From Gracilibacillus salitolerans (GTDB lineage: Bacteria; Bacillota; Bacilli; Bacillales; Amphibacillaceae), in contig NZ_CP045915.1 in NCBI RefSeq assembly GCF_009650095.1, forward strand, positions 3,472,001-3,536,000: DNA of 64,000 bases. The letters run 5' to 3'. The position numbers were made by a program, and so were the translations under genes. Position 1 is the stretch's first letter. Every line of letters begins with the position of its first letter. Of this stretch, positions 8,663 through 16,370 are shown in pieces. The notes under the pieces were generated by a model. The model made no database searches, was not told the DNA's origin, and worked only from the letters and a program-made list of their open reading frames with translations.

Positions 8663-10126
8663 TCACGAATACGGAAACTGTTTTCGATGATGTTGAATCG
8701 AAATCCACTTTGTTGTCGTAAAGGCGTCTAAACTCCATTCCCCGTTTAATCTTCCAACACCAGAATTTTTCATGCCTCCAAAAGCAACATTTGGTTCATC
8801 ATTAATCGTACCATCATTAATGTGAATCATACCTGTTTCCATTTGTTTGGCAAGTTGTGCTCCTCTTTCGATATTTTCTGTGTGGACAGCACCACTTAAT
8901 CCATATGTCGTGTCATTAACGATTTCAATTATTTCTTGATCACTAGCAGCTTTTATTAAACTAACAACTGGTGCAAAAATTTCTTCCTTAGCAATTTGCA
9001 TTTCTTTTGTAACATTACCGAAAACAACAGGTTCTACGATGTTGCCTCGAATCTCCCCTTTAATCAGAGGGGTTGCACCTTCTTTAATACCTTCTTCAAT
9101 AAGTTTGGAAGTAGCTTCTACTTGCTTTTCATTGATAAGTGGGCCAATAATTGTTTTATCGTCATTTGGATCTCCACAAGTTAACTCCGAAACTTTCGCT
9201 AAGTACTTCTCAACAAAGTTATCATACACTGCTTCATGAATAATAATACGATTGGCAGACATACAAATTTGCCCTTGATGTGTAAAACGACTAAACACAG
9301 CAGCACTCACCGCTAAATCAATATCTGCGTCATCAAGTACGATTAATCCACTATTTCCTCCTAATTCCAAATGTACTTCCTTTAAATGTTTACCGGCTAC
9401 ACTACCGATATGCCGACCAACTTGTGTAGAGCCAGTAAACGATATTGATTTTGGAATAGGATGTTCTACAAATGCATCACCAATTTCAGATATCTCCGTT
9501 GTTACCACATTTAATAATCCTTTTGGTAATCCTGCTTCCTCGAAAATTTTCGCAATCATGGTTCCACCAGTAATTACGGTATGTTCATGCGGCTTTAACA
9601 CAACTCCATTTCCTGCTGCTAAAGCTGGAGCAACAGATTTCATCGATAAAAAGAACGGGAAATTAAACGGGCTGATCACACCTACGACACCTATCGGTAC
9701 ACGATACACTCTATTTTCCTTACCATCCGTAACAGAAGGGAGAATTTTCCCTTCCATCCGCAAAGGAAAGGTTGCCGCTTCCTTCAACATATTCTTCACA
9801 AGACCAATTTCAAATTCAGCCTTTAACCGAGTACCACCAATTTCTTTGGTAATGATTTGAGCGATTGATTCATGTTTTTCTTCTATGACAAGAACAGCTT
9901 TTTCAAAAATTTCACGTTTGACAGCTGGATTCACTGCTTCCCAATCTTTTTGGACTCTCTTAGCTGATTGATAAGCTATTTCAACATCTTCTATATTTGC
10001 TGCTTGATAGCCTGCCAAAACCTCACCATTATAAGGGTTTTTATTTTCCATCTTAAGACTGCTCTTTCCTTCTCTCCAACTACCATCGATATATTGACTA
10101 TGTAAAGTTTGAAAATCTAACACCAC
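8663..10126 (-). CDS. yfmT: NAD(P)-dependent aldehyde dehydrogenase (YfmT/vanillin dehydrogenase-like)
   Basis: This 487-residue cytoplasmic aldehyde dehydrogenase has the cofactor segment SFTGSTQVGRHIG near residue 230, the general-base Glu in HLELGGNSG near 255 and the catalytic Cys in GQICMSANR near 289. The length matches benzaldehyde/vanillin-type enzymes. The gene follows a soluble chemoreceptor gene by 8 bp with its AGGAGG site in the junction. This is the same pairing as B. subtilis yfmS-yfmT, which is the basis of the symbol. The start is one of two adjacent GTG codons; the second (10123) has better spacing from AGGAGG. It converts an aldehyde, possibly aromatic, to the acid. The substrate is inferred only from family and neighbour. 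Confidence 0.85.
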   Translation of the reverse strand: MVLDFQTLHSQYIDGSWREGKSSLKMENKNPYNGEVLAGYQAANIEDVEIAYQSAKRVQKDWEAVNPAVKREIFEKAVLVIEEKHESIAQIITKEIGGTRLKAEFEIGLVKNMLKEAATFPLRMEGKILPSVTDGKENRVYRVPIGVVGVISPFNFPFFLSMKSVAPALAAGNGVVLKPHEHTVITGGTMIAKIFEEAGLPKGLLNVVTTEISEIGDAFVEHPIPKSISFTGSTQVGRHIGSVAGKHLKEVHLELGGNSGLIVLDDADIDLAVSAAVFSRFTHQGQICMSANRIIIHEAVYDNFVEKYLAKVSELTCGDPNDDKTIIGPLINEKQVEATSKLIEEGIKEGATPLIKGEIRGNIVEPVVFGNVTKEMQIAKEEIFAPVVSLIKAASDQEIIEIVNDTTYGLSGAVHTENIERGAQLAKQMETGMIHINDGTINDEPNVAFGGMKNSGVGRLNGEWSLDAFTTTKWISIQHHRKQFPYS

Positions 10127-10134
10127 AAGACCTC

Positions 10135-10992
10135 CTAGTTTTCTTTTACTGCTACGTTCTTCTCTGCAAGATCTGCTAACACTTGAACATTGGAGTTAAC
10201 TTCCTCCATTGTTGCTGTTAGTTCTTGAATAGATGCTGCTTGTGAGTCAGATTGCTCGTTCACATTTTGGATACGTTCGTTTAGATTACTTATAGCATTC
10301 TTTATCTCATTCGTTATCGATTGAATTTCATTCACTTGTTCTTTTGAGTTATTTGCCATCTTTCTAATTTCATCTGCTACCACTGCAAAGCCTTTACCAT
10401 GCTCGCCGGCACGAGCAGATTCTATAGAAGCATTAAGTCCTAACAAATTACTTTGCTCCGCAATTTCTTTAACCACATTAGACATCTTCTCAATGGTTTC
10501 CGCACTGTTACTAACTGTGTTGGCTCTGTCAGAAACCTGATGAATATCAGTGGAAAGTGTATTAATGGCATTTGCCATATCTTCCACTGTTTTTGTGACA
10601 TCATCCATCACTGTCGAAAGATTGCTTGATGTTTCATTTAATTTTTGTGCATCTGCAATACTTTGTCCAACTCCGACTCCACCAATTACGTTACCTTCCT
10701 CATCATGCAAGGGAATTGCCCTAGCAATTAAATGTACTCCAAATAATTCAGACGGAACAGCAGCCGCTTGATTTTTATTCTCTCTAATTGCTTTTGTCAC
10801 AATATCTCCATCCATTAAGGGATCACCAGGCTGAACATTGAGAGAAAAATTTTGAGCAGGGTAATTAATGATTAATTTTTCTGCATCATAAATGCCAATG
10901 GTAATATCGTCATTAATGAGCGTTTGTAAAAATGGGCCTACTCTAACAAAAGCCTGTATTATTGGATGATACTGTTCTACGTTGACTTCCAT
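10135..10992 (-). CDS. yfmS: Soluble methyl-accepting chemotaxis receptor (YfmS-like)
   Basis: This 285-residue cytoplasmic chemoreceptor has no membrane segment. The N-terminal part (about 1-120) is a small sensory domain with a PAS/cache-like pattern ending [12 protein letters not shown]. The rest is a coiled-coil signalling domain with the conserved hairpin tip [20 protein letters not shown] near residue 185, which contacts CheA/CheW. Its length and its position directly upstream of an aldehyde dehydrogenase gene match B. subtilis yfmS (286 aa). It probably senses an intracellular metabolite, perhaps the aldehyde or acid handled by its partner (inference). The gene ends 8 bp before the dehydrogenase start, so the two are co-transcribed. 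Confidence 0.88.
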   Translation of the reverse strand: MEVNVEQYHPIIQAFVRVGPFLQTLINDDITIGIYDAEKLIINYPAQNFSLNVQPGDPLMDGDIVTKAIRENKNQAAAVPSELFGVHLIARAIPLHDEEGNVIGGVGVGQSIADAQKLNETSSNLSTVMDDVTKTVEDMANAINTLSTDIHQVSDRANTVSNSAETIEKMSNVVKEIAEQSNLLGLNASIESARAGEHGKGFAVVADEIRKMANNSKEQVNEIQSITNEIKNAISNLNERIQNVNEQSDSQAASIQELTATMEEVNSNVQVLADLAEKNVAVKEN

Positions 10993-11136
10993 TTTATTCC
11001 TCCTTTAGTGCTTACACTTTTATATCGGATAATATTGTAAATTATTAAGTAGCTTTTGGATGTGTAAAGGTGAATGTTTTCGGATATAAAAGGAATACAT
11101 AAGTAAAGTACCATCGTAAGCGAAAGGAGTGTATAT

Positions 11137-11826
11137 GTGAGAACATTACTAATCACATCCCATCCAGACATGATCGAATCAGGTAGTCAACAATACTTCT
11201 TAAGCTCCATAAAAAATCAAGAAGACATAACCATTCACCATTTAGAGAATCTATACTCAAAAAGGGAAATAGATGTAGTGAAAGAACAGGAATTATTAAA
11301 AAAACACGACCGGATTATTTTTCAGTTTCCTTTTTATTGGTATAGTGGAACACCCCTTTTAAAGAAATGGCAAGATGAAGTTTTGGGAGAAGGTTTTGGA
11401 TATGGTACTAGAAGAAAGCCACTTGCTGGAAAGGAATTTGGTTTAGTTATGATGATTGGTGTAGCTGAGAGAGAATATCAGGCAGGCGGCGAGGAACTAT
11501 TTACGATAAGTGAACTTACTAAACCATTTCAAGCAATGGCAAATAAATTAGGAATGATTTATCTGAGACCACTATCCGTTTTTCAATTTTTTTATATGGA
11601 AGAAGAACAGAAAATGAACATCTTAATTAGGTATTGGCAGTTGCTTACAATGGAAAAGGATATTAGTCTAGCTACCAGAGAGGAATGGCTAATCGAACAA
11701 TTGCAGAAAGTTGCCGAACATACTACTGAAACAGGTACCTTAACATTTGCTATGGAGCAGATTCAAGAAAATCGAGTTAAAATAGACGAACTAAAAATGG
11801 TGTTAGACGATATGTTTCTTGAATAG
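11137..11826 (+). CDS. NAD(P)H-dependent quinone oxidoreductase, flavodoxin-2 fold
   Basis: This 229-residue flavoprotein of the NQO1/MdaB/KefF family shows a flavodoxin-type N-terminus (LLITSHPD), the FQFPFYWYSGTPLLKKW motif (about residues 64-81, flavin and substrate site) and GKEFGLVMMIG near 104. Members carry FMN or FAD and reduce quinones or other electrophiles by two electrons. A C-terminal extension of about 30 residues beyond the usual fold is charged and helical. The start is GTG, the only in-frame start after the GAAAGGAG site; an overlapping ATG reads straight into a stop. A 60-residue gene follows 12 bp downstream with its own AGGAGG, so the two form an operon ended by the hairpin at 12022. 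Confidence 0.82.
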   Translation: MRTLLITSHPDMIESGSQQYFLSSIKNQEDITIHHLENLYSKREIDVVKEQELLKKHDRIIFQFPFYWYSGTPLLKKWQDEVLGEGFGYGTRRKPLAGKEFGLVMMIGVAEREYQAGGEELFTISELTKPFQAMANKLGMIYLRPLSVFQFFYMEEEQKMNILIRYWQLLTMEKDISLATREEWLIEQLQKVAEHTTETGTLTFAMEQIQENRVKIDELKMVLDDMFLE

Positions 11827-11838
11827 GAGGAAAAAGTG

Positions 11839-12021
11839 ATGGAAGAAAATGAATGGATGATTCATCAATTACAACAAGTCTTTGATCGAACAGATGATTA
11901 CTATCAACGTACACTAATAAAGGCAGCACAGGATATAATTGAAGAACAAGAAAGACGGATGGACCAAATGGAAGGCGAAATGGAAGGCACGATTTGGAGT
12001 CCAAGAAAATGGCGTGAATAA
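11839..12021 (+). CDS. Small hypothetical protein, coiled-coil-like
   Basis: A 60-residue charged protein (MEENEWMIHQLQQVFDRT onward) is predicted wholly helical, with a Glu/Gln/Met-rich heptad-like centre. ATG 11839 lies 8 bases after AGGAGG; the preceding in-frame GTG is too close to that site. It overlaps nothing and directly follows the quinone oxidoreductase gene. Its TAA stop is the first triplet of a family B repeat hairpin that serves as terminator. I do not recognise a family. Confidence 0.6.
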   Translation: MEENEWMIHQLQQVFDRTDDYYQRTLIKAAQDIIEEQERRMDQMEGEMEGTIWSPRKWRE

Positions 12022-12074
12022 AGTGAAACTTCCATAAGTGTGGGGGTTTTAATCCCCCACTTATGGAAGTTTTT
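12019..12074 (+). repeat. Repeat family B, copy B4 (first hairpin only), acting as terminator
   Basis: It begins TAAAGTGAAACTTCCATAAG at the stop codon of the preceding gene and forms a 20-bp stem with a TTTTAA loop, followed by TTTTT. The opening bases and the GGGG-TTTT-CCCC core match the first hairpin of the longer copies at 35768 and 44725. It lies between convergent genes and should terminate both. Confidence 0.75.
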
Positions 12075-12101
12075 AGTATTTATATAAACTAATCCTTTGT
12101 C

Positions 12102-12587
12102 TTACATCGATAGCGCTTTATTTGCCAGCATCATATCATTTTGTAACAGTTTTGCTAAGTCATAAGATGGATATAACCCGTTTTGATACATATAAGTATA
12201 TATACGTTCATGACAGGTAACCGCTAGATTCATTTGTTTCTTTAACACGTTTCTTAATGCTGGTGTAGCTACTTCTGTAATGGCAATCCCATAATTTCTT
12301 ACAGCTGTTTTGGCAAAGGCTAATAAATCCCCTGCATAGAAACTGTCTGAAATACGGTATTCACTGGAAGGACCAGGGTGTGGTGCATAAGGATAAAATT
12401 GAAGCAGTTCATTTAAGTTCATTTCCAATTCTTTTATCGTTTGTAGATAGATTTTTTTCAATGTAGGATCTTGGATTTGATTTAATCCCATTTTTAATTT
12501 CATTAAACCAACTGATTGGAATGCAACTAATTCATGCATTTCTAGTGTTTCGTGCCATGCAAGTGTTTGATGATAAGTGTTATCCAC
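12102..12587 (-). CDS. CotF-family spore coat-like protein
   Basis: This 161-residue protein has the helical coat-F domain arrangement: HETLEMHELVAFQSVGLMKLK near the N-terminus, then a four-helix ferritin-like pattern, ending near YDLAKLLQNDMMLANKAL. Such proteins are deposited in the Bacillus spore coat or on the forespore. The start is GTG nine bases after AAAGGAG; no ATG fits. The gene stands alone, convergent with the quinone reductase operon. No forespore promoter could be assigned with confidence. The family call is from sequence pattern; the precise coat role is unknown. Confidence 0.72.
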   Translation of the reverse strand: MDNTYHQTLAWHETLEMHELVAFQSVGLMKLKMGLNQIQDPTLKKIYLQTIKELEMNLNELLQFYPYAPHPGPSSEYRISDSFYAGDLLAFAKTAVRNYGIAITEVATPALRNVLKKQMNLAVTCHERIYTYMYQNGLYPSYDLAKLLQNDMMLANKALSM

Positions 12588-12740
12588 TTTGTATCGCTCC
12601 TTTTTTTATTATTACTATGTAGTCTATGTGCAGGAACTAATTTAGGTACATATCATATAATCTCTTCGCCTAATGAAACACTTACCCGCTCATAAAGAAG
12701 AACATTTTTTTATTAAGATCAAAATTCCAGCTGTAAAAAA

Positions 12741-12779
12741 GTAAAAGCTCTCCATTTTATCGAATGGGGAGCTTTTTTA
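12741..12779 (-). terminator. Terminator after the DinB-family gene
   Basis: AAAAGCTCTCCATT and AATGGGGAGCTTTT pair across a TTATCG loop. It lies about 40 bp downstream of the minus-strand DinB-like gene, with T runs on both strands. Confidence 0.75.
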
Positions 12780-12816
12780 TCTCGATATATGTGATATACC
12801 TCTGCACATTTAAATA

Positions 12817-13347
12817 CTATGCTGGAAAATCTTCATCTTGAAAATAGCGTTCTGTTAGTATTTTTAAATGATGAAGCTCATGTCCTGCAACAATAAATGC
12901 CAGTGCCCGGACGGTTACCGAAAAGCCATTTGCATTGCCCCAATTAGTCCAGACATCATTTCGTAAGTTTTTGAGCAATTGTAAAGTAGCATTTCGGACT
13001 AAAGTATAATCTTCTAGCAATGTATGGAGAGAATACGTATCAAACATAGCTTCTTTGACAAAGTCTTCTTCATTGTGACCAGGTAAGTTTGTCTTTTCGC
13101 CACGTGCTATGCAAAAAATACGATAAGCCATATATCGCTCTGTGTCCGCTAAATGTCCTATTACCTCTTTTATACTCCATTTTTCAGGACCATAACGAAA
13201 ACTTGCTTGTTCTTCTGTTAAATTTCTCAGTCGCTTCAATAAATCCTCTCTCTGCGTTTCTAAATTATCCATGATAGTACCTTCTGGTACCATTGATACA
13301 TAAGTTACATAGTAGTCAGCATATTCATTTGATTCTGGTCTGTTCAC
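12817..13347 (-). CDS. DinB superfamily protein
   Basis: This 176-residue protein has the DinB/YfiT-like four-helix fold. It shows EVIGHLADTERYMAYR near residue 70, with a metal-ligand His, and VAGHELHHLKILTERY near 155, with the other histidines of the usual three-His metal site. Several members are metal-dependent thiol transferases (for example bacillithiol transferases); others have no known function. The start follows an adequate site and the gene is single, ended by the hairpin at 12741. A second DinB-family gene lies 1 kb away on the same strand with only distant similarity. The substrate is unknown. Confidence 0.82.
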   Translation of the reverse strand: MNRPESNEYADYYVTYVSMVPEGTIMDNLETQREDLLKRLRNLTEEQASFRYGPEKWSIKEVIGHLADTERYMAYRIFCIARGEKTNLPGHNEEDFVKEAMFDTYSLHTLLEDYTLVRNATLQLLKNLRNDVWTNWGNANGFSVTVRALAFIVAGHELHHLKILTERYFQDEDFPA

Positions 13348-13413
13348 TTAGTACTCCCCACTTTCTCGTCTAGATTAATTATCTTCATTATAATCGTTTT
13401 CTAACAATAAAAA

Positions 13414-13447
13414 AAGTAAATGCAAAGTGTTATACCATGCATTTACT
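13414..13447 (-). terminator. Terminator overlapping the YqcI/YcgG gene stop
   Basis: GTAAATGCA pairs with TGCATTTAC, followed on the minus strand by a T run. The stem includes the stop codon of the upstream minus-strand gene. Confidence 0.65.
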
Positions 13448-14180
13448 TATCATAATGAAATGGACATTTCGATAATGTCTGATTATCATCCCGTAAAAAA
13501 TACTGTTTCCACTCAAAGTTGTCATCTGCTCCATACGGTTTTAACTCAGGATGAATCGGGAGCGAATCATAAGTTTTTATTCTATTTCTTACTTGCTTTA
13601 TTATCTTCTCTGCGTGTTTCGATTCGTTAAAATGTTGAAAAACCCATCTCGGGGTAATAGCTAGTATCAATGTGGGAAAAGATCTACTATTTCGTTTAAG
13701 ATGGGAAGGGGTTGCACAATACATAAAATACCTTTCACCATGAAAACTAAACTCCCACATGTGGTGATGTGGGTCTGTCGGAATCTCAAGTGGCCATTCA
13801 TCAGTGTCAAAAACCTTCAGATTACTAAGCTGCTCCCAAAATAACTGTTCATATTGTTCAACCGAGTATGTTTTCTTCATTTCCTCTGGTATTTTATAAA
13901 ATATGATCAGTGAAGTGTACTCGCCAAATCCTCTTGAGTGCTCTGAATAAATACCTAACAATTCTGCAAGCTCTTGAATCGTTTCTTCTTCTGTTGGATC
14001 TCCCACAAACCCAAAACGCAGCTGATTTAAAGAGTAGCCAATCGTTGCCGGAATGCAGGGAAAGGGGTGTTCTTTATTTGACATTTTTTCTTTAAAATGT
14101 TCAAGGACTTTTTTTTTCCAGGGATCAAGCAGTTTCCGCTTCGTTATATCTTTGTTGTACAATTTGTTCAAAATAATCAC
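13443..14180 (-). CDS. YqcI/YcgG family protein
   Basis: This 245-residue soluble protein matches the YqcI/YcgG family by length and motifs: HPFPCIPATIGYSLNQLRFGF near residue 40, HMWEFSFHGERYFMYCATPSH near 145 and the C-terminal RIKTYDSLPIHPELKPYG. The family includes heme-dependent N-hydroxylases of amino acid side chains (GntA type), but most Bacillus members are uncharacterised. Possible heme ligands cannot be assigned here without an alignment. It is a single gene with its own terminator; neighbours give no pathway clue. Confidence 0.78.
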   Translation of the reverse strand: MIILNKLYNKDITKRKLLDPWKKKVLEHFKEKMSNKEHPFPCIPATIGYSLNQLRFGFVGDPTEEETIQELAELLGIYSEHSRGFGEYTSLIIFYKIPEEMKKTYSVEQYEQLFWEQLSNLKVFDTDEWPLEIPTDPHHHMWEFSFHGERYFMYCATPSHLKRNSRSFPTLILAITPRWVFQHFNESKHAEKIIKQVRNRIKTYDSLPIHPELKPYGADDNFEWKQYFLRDDNQTLSKCPFHYDK

Positions 14181-14390
14181 CTCACGCCCTCTTACATCTT
14201 ATTCACCGAAACAATATTCGGGTAAATGTCTTAGTAAAATGGGCTTTAGCGGAGGTGATATCTAACTCTTCTATTTTCATATTCCTTGGTTTAAAAGAAG
14301 TCTGTTACTACGCAAATTTAAGTTTGGCTAATAAAAATTAAAGTGATAATCATATCTATGGCTTACCCATTCCTCTTAAATGAATGCACC

Positions 14391-14894
14391 TTAAAGTGGT
14401 GGATTTTTTATACCTAAATGGATCCAGTCTTCTTTCGGTGGACCGTAAACCCCATAAGGTTTTATTCCTGCTTGACGCAAAAGAACTGTAACTTGCCCAC
14501 GATGATGAACAATGTGTTTGATTAGTCCCATTAAAATTTGAGCATTTGTTTCTTCTCTTCCAAATGCATTTTGCACTTTCTCCAAAGATTCTTCTGTCCA
14601 TTGTTGTTCGATGGCTTTAGATGCAGAAGAACTTACGTTATTAAAAGTTTCAACAATTTCTTTTGCTGAGGTTGGGATTCTCTCTGCATTTTCTACCTTG
14701 TCTATCTCTAATCCAAAATCAGCTAAATATTCTGGAATACTTGTTGTAAAGTGCCATGCAATCCTCCCTAAAGTACGACCTTGTGGATAAACTTGTTGTT
14801 GTAATGAATCATCGGTCAGGCCATCCAAAACTTTTTGAGTAAGCATTGCTTCCCTTTTCCATTCTTTAATAAAGTCTGCAATTGTCACATCCAT
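14391..14894 (-). CDS. DinB family protein
   Basis: A 167-residue DinB/YfiT-like four-helix protein. It has RTLGRIAWHFTTSIPEYL near residue 45, with the first metal His, and LIKHIVHHRGQVTVLLRQAG near 130, with a further HxxxHH-type site. The ending YGVYGPPKEDW is typical of this subgroup. The start was placed at ATG 14894 because GGAGG lies eight bases before it; the longer reading frame begins in front of that site. Members often act as metal-dependent thiol transferases or detoxification proteins; this one's substrate is unknown. It is monocistronic. Confidence 0.82.
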   Translation of the reverse strand: MDVTIADFIKEWKREAMLTQKVLDGLTDDSLQQQVYPQGRTLGRIAWHFTTSIPEYLADFGLEIDKVENAERIPTSAKEIVETFNNVSSSASKAIEQQWTEESLEKVQNAFGREETNAQILMGLIKHIVHHRGQVTVLLRQAGIKPYGVYGPPKEDWIHLGIKNPPL

Positions 14895-15117
14895 GTGTAA
14901 TACCTCCATAATCAATATTCACATCATTTATATTATAAATAAATTACAGAACACTTGTTCTTGTTTTTCAAGTATTTTCCTTTCATTCTTTTCTAATAAT
15001 AGATGCTCATGAACAGGACATCATGTAGGTAAAAGATGACTTCACGTAACCCGCTAGATATTTTCACTATAATTTCGTAACGGGGTAATAATCTGTTAAT
15101 TTGTTTTCTAAAAACAT

Positions 15118-15171
15118 TTAAGAATTAGTTAAGAATTGCCTAATAAGAAATTAAGATTCAGTAAATATAAT
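15118..15171 (+). promoter_or_regulatory. Putative OmpR-type operator (direct repeats) and -10 box
   Basis: TTAAGAATTAGTTAAGAATT carries two TTAAGAAT units 11 bp apart. Less regular AAGAAA and AAGATT units follow, then TATAAT at 15166. The -35 position has no TTGACA-like sequence. Tandem repeats at helical spacing next to a -35-less promoter are typical of OmpR-family response regulators. The pattern is seen; the regulator is inferred. The rest of the 339-bp gap before the membrane protein gene shows nothing else. Confidence 0.5.
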
Positions 15172-15233
15172 AGATTCAGCATCATGAAACATTTGATTCT
15201 AAGAACTATTTTATATGGAAGGAGTTTTAAATT

Positions 15234-15734
15234 ATGCTGAAAAAGATTGCATTTATAGCTGTACTTGCACACCTATGGATTCAATGGATTATGTTGGGAA
15301 GTATTTTACTGGATACATTCATGGTCTATCCGAATATCTTTCATAACATTCCGGAATCATTGGAAGTAAGTATGGAATTCATGGCTGTAGCAAGTCCGCA
15401 CACTTATTTCCCACCTATAGGTATGGCTAGTATTTCCACTGGGATGTTAGCTGTTATCTTGTCATGGAAGGTTAAACCAGCGCGTTATTGGATATTGTTA
15501 AGTATGCTCATGATTGTTTTGGAAGGGGCGACATCCATGATTTTTGAATGGCCGCGTAACGAAATCATGTTTATAGAAGGAACAGCGGTTCATTCTGTTG
15601 AATTCCTTGTCCAAACAGCGCGAGAATTCCTAATTATTCACGGATTCCGTGTAGCCTATAATATTATTGGATCTATGTTAATGTTTATTGGCTTTTTGAA
15701 GTATTACAAAACAGCAATTATAAATGGTTACTAA
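15234..15734 (+). CDS. Four-helix membrane protein of unknown function (DUF1772-like)
   Basis: This 166-residue integral membrane protein has four hydrophobic helices (about residues 3-27, 58-78, 85-105 and 137-157). The loops contain DTFMVYPNIFHNIPESLEVS and RNEIMFIEGTAVHSVEFLVQ. The layout resembles small DUF1772/anthrone-oxygenase-like membrane proteins, but I cannot claim a family firmly. ATG follows GGAAGGAG. The upstream region holds TTAAGAAT direct repeats and a TATAAT, suggesting two-component control, possibly in envelope stress. It is monocistronic; a bidirectional hairpin at 15852 follows. Confidence 0.7.
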   Translation: MLKKIAFIAVLAHLWIQWIMLGSILLDTFMVYPNIFHNIPESLEVSMEFMAVASPHTYFPPIGMASISTGMLAVILSWKVKPARYWILLSMLMIVLEGATSMIFEWPRNEIMFIEGTAVHSVEFLVQTAREFLIIHGFRVAYNIIGSMLMFIGFLKYYKTAIINGY

Positions 15735-15851
15735 TTTTAAAAAACAGTTGAAATGAACATGAATCCTTACATTCAAATTTAACCAGCTCGTTGTTGTAAT
15801 ACGTGAATTATACATTTTAAATGAAAAGAATAGAAGAAAACGGAAATGCAT

Positions 15852-15898
15852 AAAAAAACACATTAGTAAAGTAAAACTTACACTATGTGTTTTTTTAA
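15852..15898. terminator. Bidirectional terminator
   Basis: AAAAAAACACAT and ATGTGTTTTTTT pair between convergent genes, with A/T runs on both sides. Confidence 0.75.
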
Positions 15899-15899
15899 A

Positions 15900-16139
15900 T
15901 TATAACCCTCTTTTTAATGAAATAACTCGGTACATGAGAGATGTATCTCTACCGATTTTATCTCTTCGATGGATATATGGTTGCAACCTCTTCATGAATA
16001 ACTCATCACAGTACTTATTTGATCCATGTCTTCGGTAACAATCGTCATCTTTCATGCATAGAACATCTAGTGTATTTAATGGGGAACCGGGTCCGCTACA
16101 GCCTGGACCACAATATCGATAACCGGGTAAACACGGCAT
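15900..16139 (-). CDS. Phospholipase A2-like (parvoviral VP1-type) small protein with altered active site
   Basis: A 79-residue Cys-rich protein matching the phospholipase A2-like domain found in parvovirus VP1 and many Bacillus proteins: LPGYRYCGPGCSGPGSPLN, then LDVLCMKDDDCY. In active enzymes this last stretch reads CxxHDxCY; here the catalytic His is Asp (residue 31, codon GAT, one base from CAT), while the following Asp, Cys and Tyr are kept. Start 16139 is preferred because GGGGAG lies seven bases before it; a longer frame starting at 16154 has no binding site. The product may be a non-catalytic lipid-binding or spore protein (inference). No signal peptide is seen. Confidence 0.75.
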   Translation of the reverse strand: MPCLPGYRYCGPGCSGPGSPLNTLDVLCMKDDDCYRRHGSNKYCDELFMKRLQPYIHRRDKIGRDTSLMYRVISLKRGL

Positions 16140-16238
16140 TTGGTTACTCCCCATTTGAATTGTTGTCTGTTGAGGATTTATTTGGATAACCTGTATATGA
16201 TTTTACAAAAAATCGTTATCATATTACACAGCAGAAAA

Positions 16239-16274
16239 ACCCAGATCTCTACAAAAGTAAAAAGAGATCTGGGG
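16239..16274 (-). terminator. Terminator after solute-binding protein gene
   Basis: CCCAGATCTCT pairs with AGAGATCTGGG. The minus strand continues into TTTTTC. It lies about 100 bp after the lipoprotein gene stop. Confidence 0.75.
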
Positions 16275-16370
16275 CAATTTATTAGTTTTCCACCTCAACA
16301 TTTCAGGCGATAAATTCCTTTAACAATTATTTAATAGCTTTTATATTAAATAAAATTCATTTGAATATAC

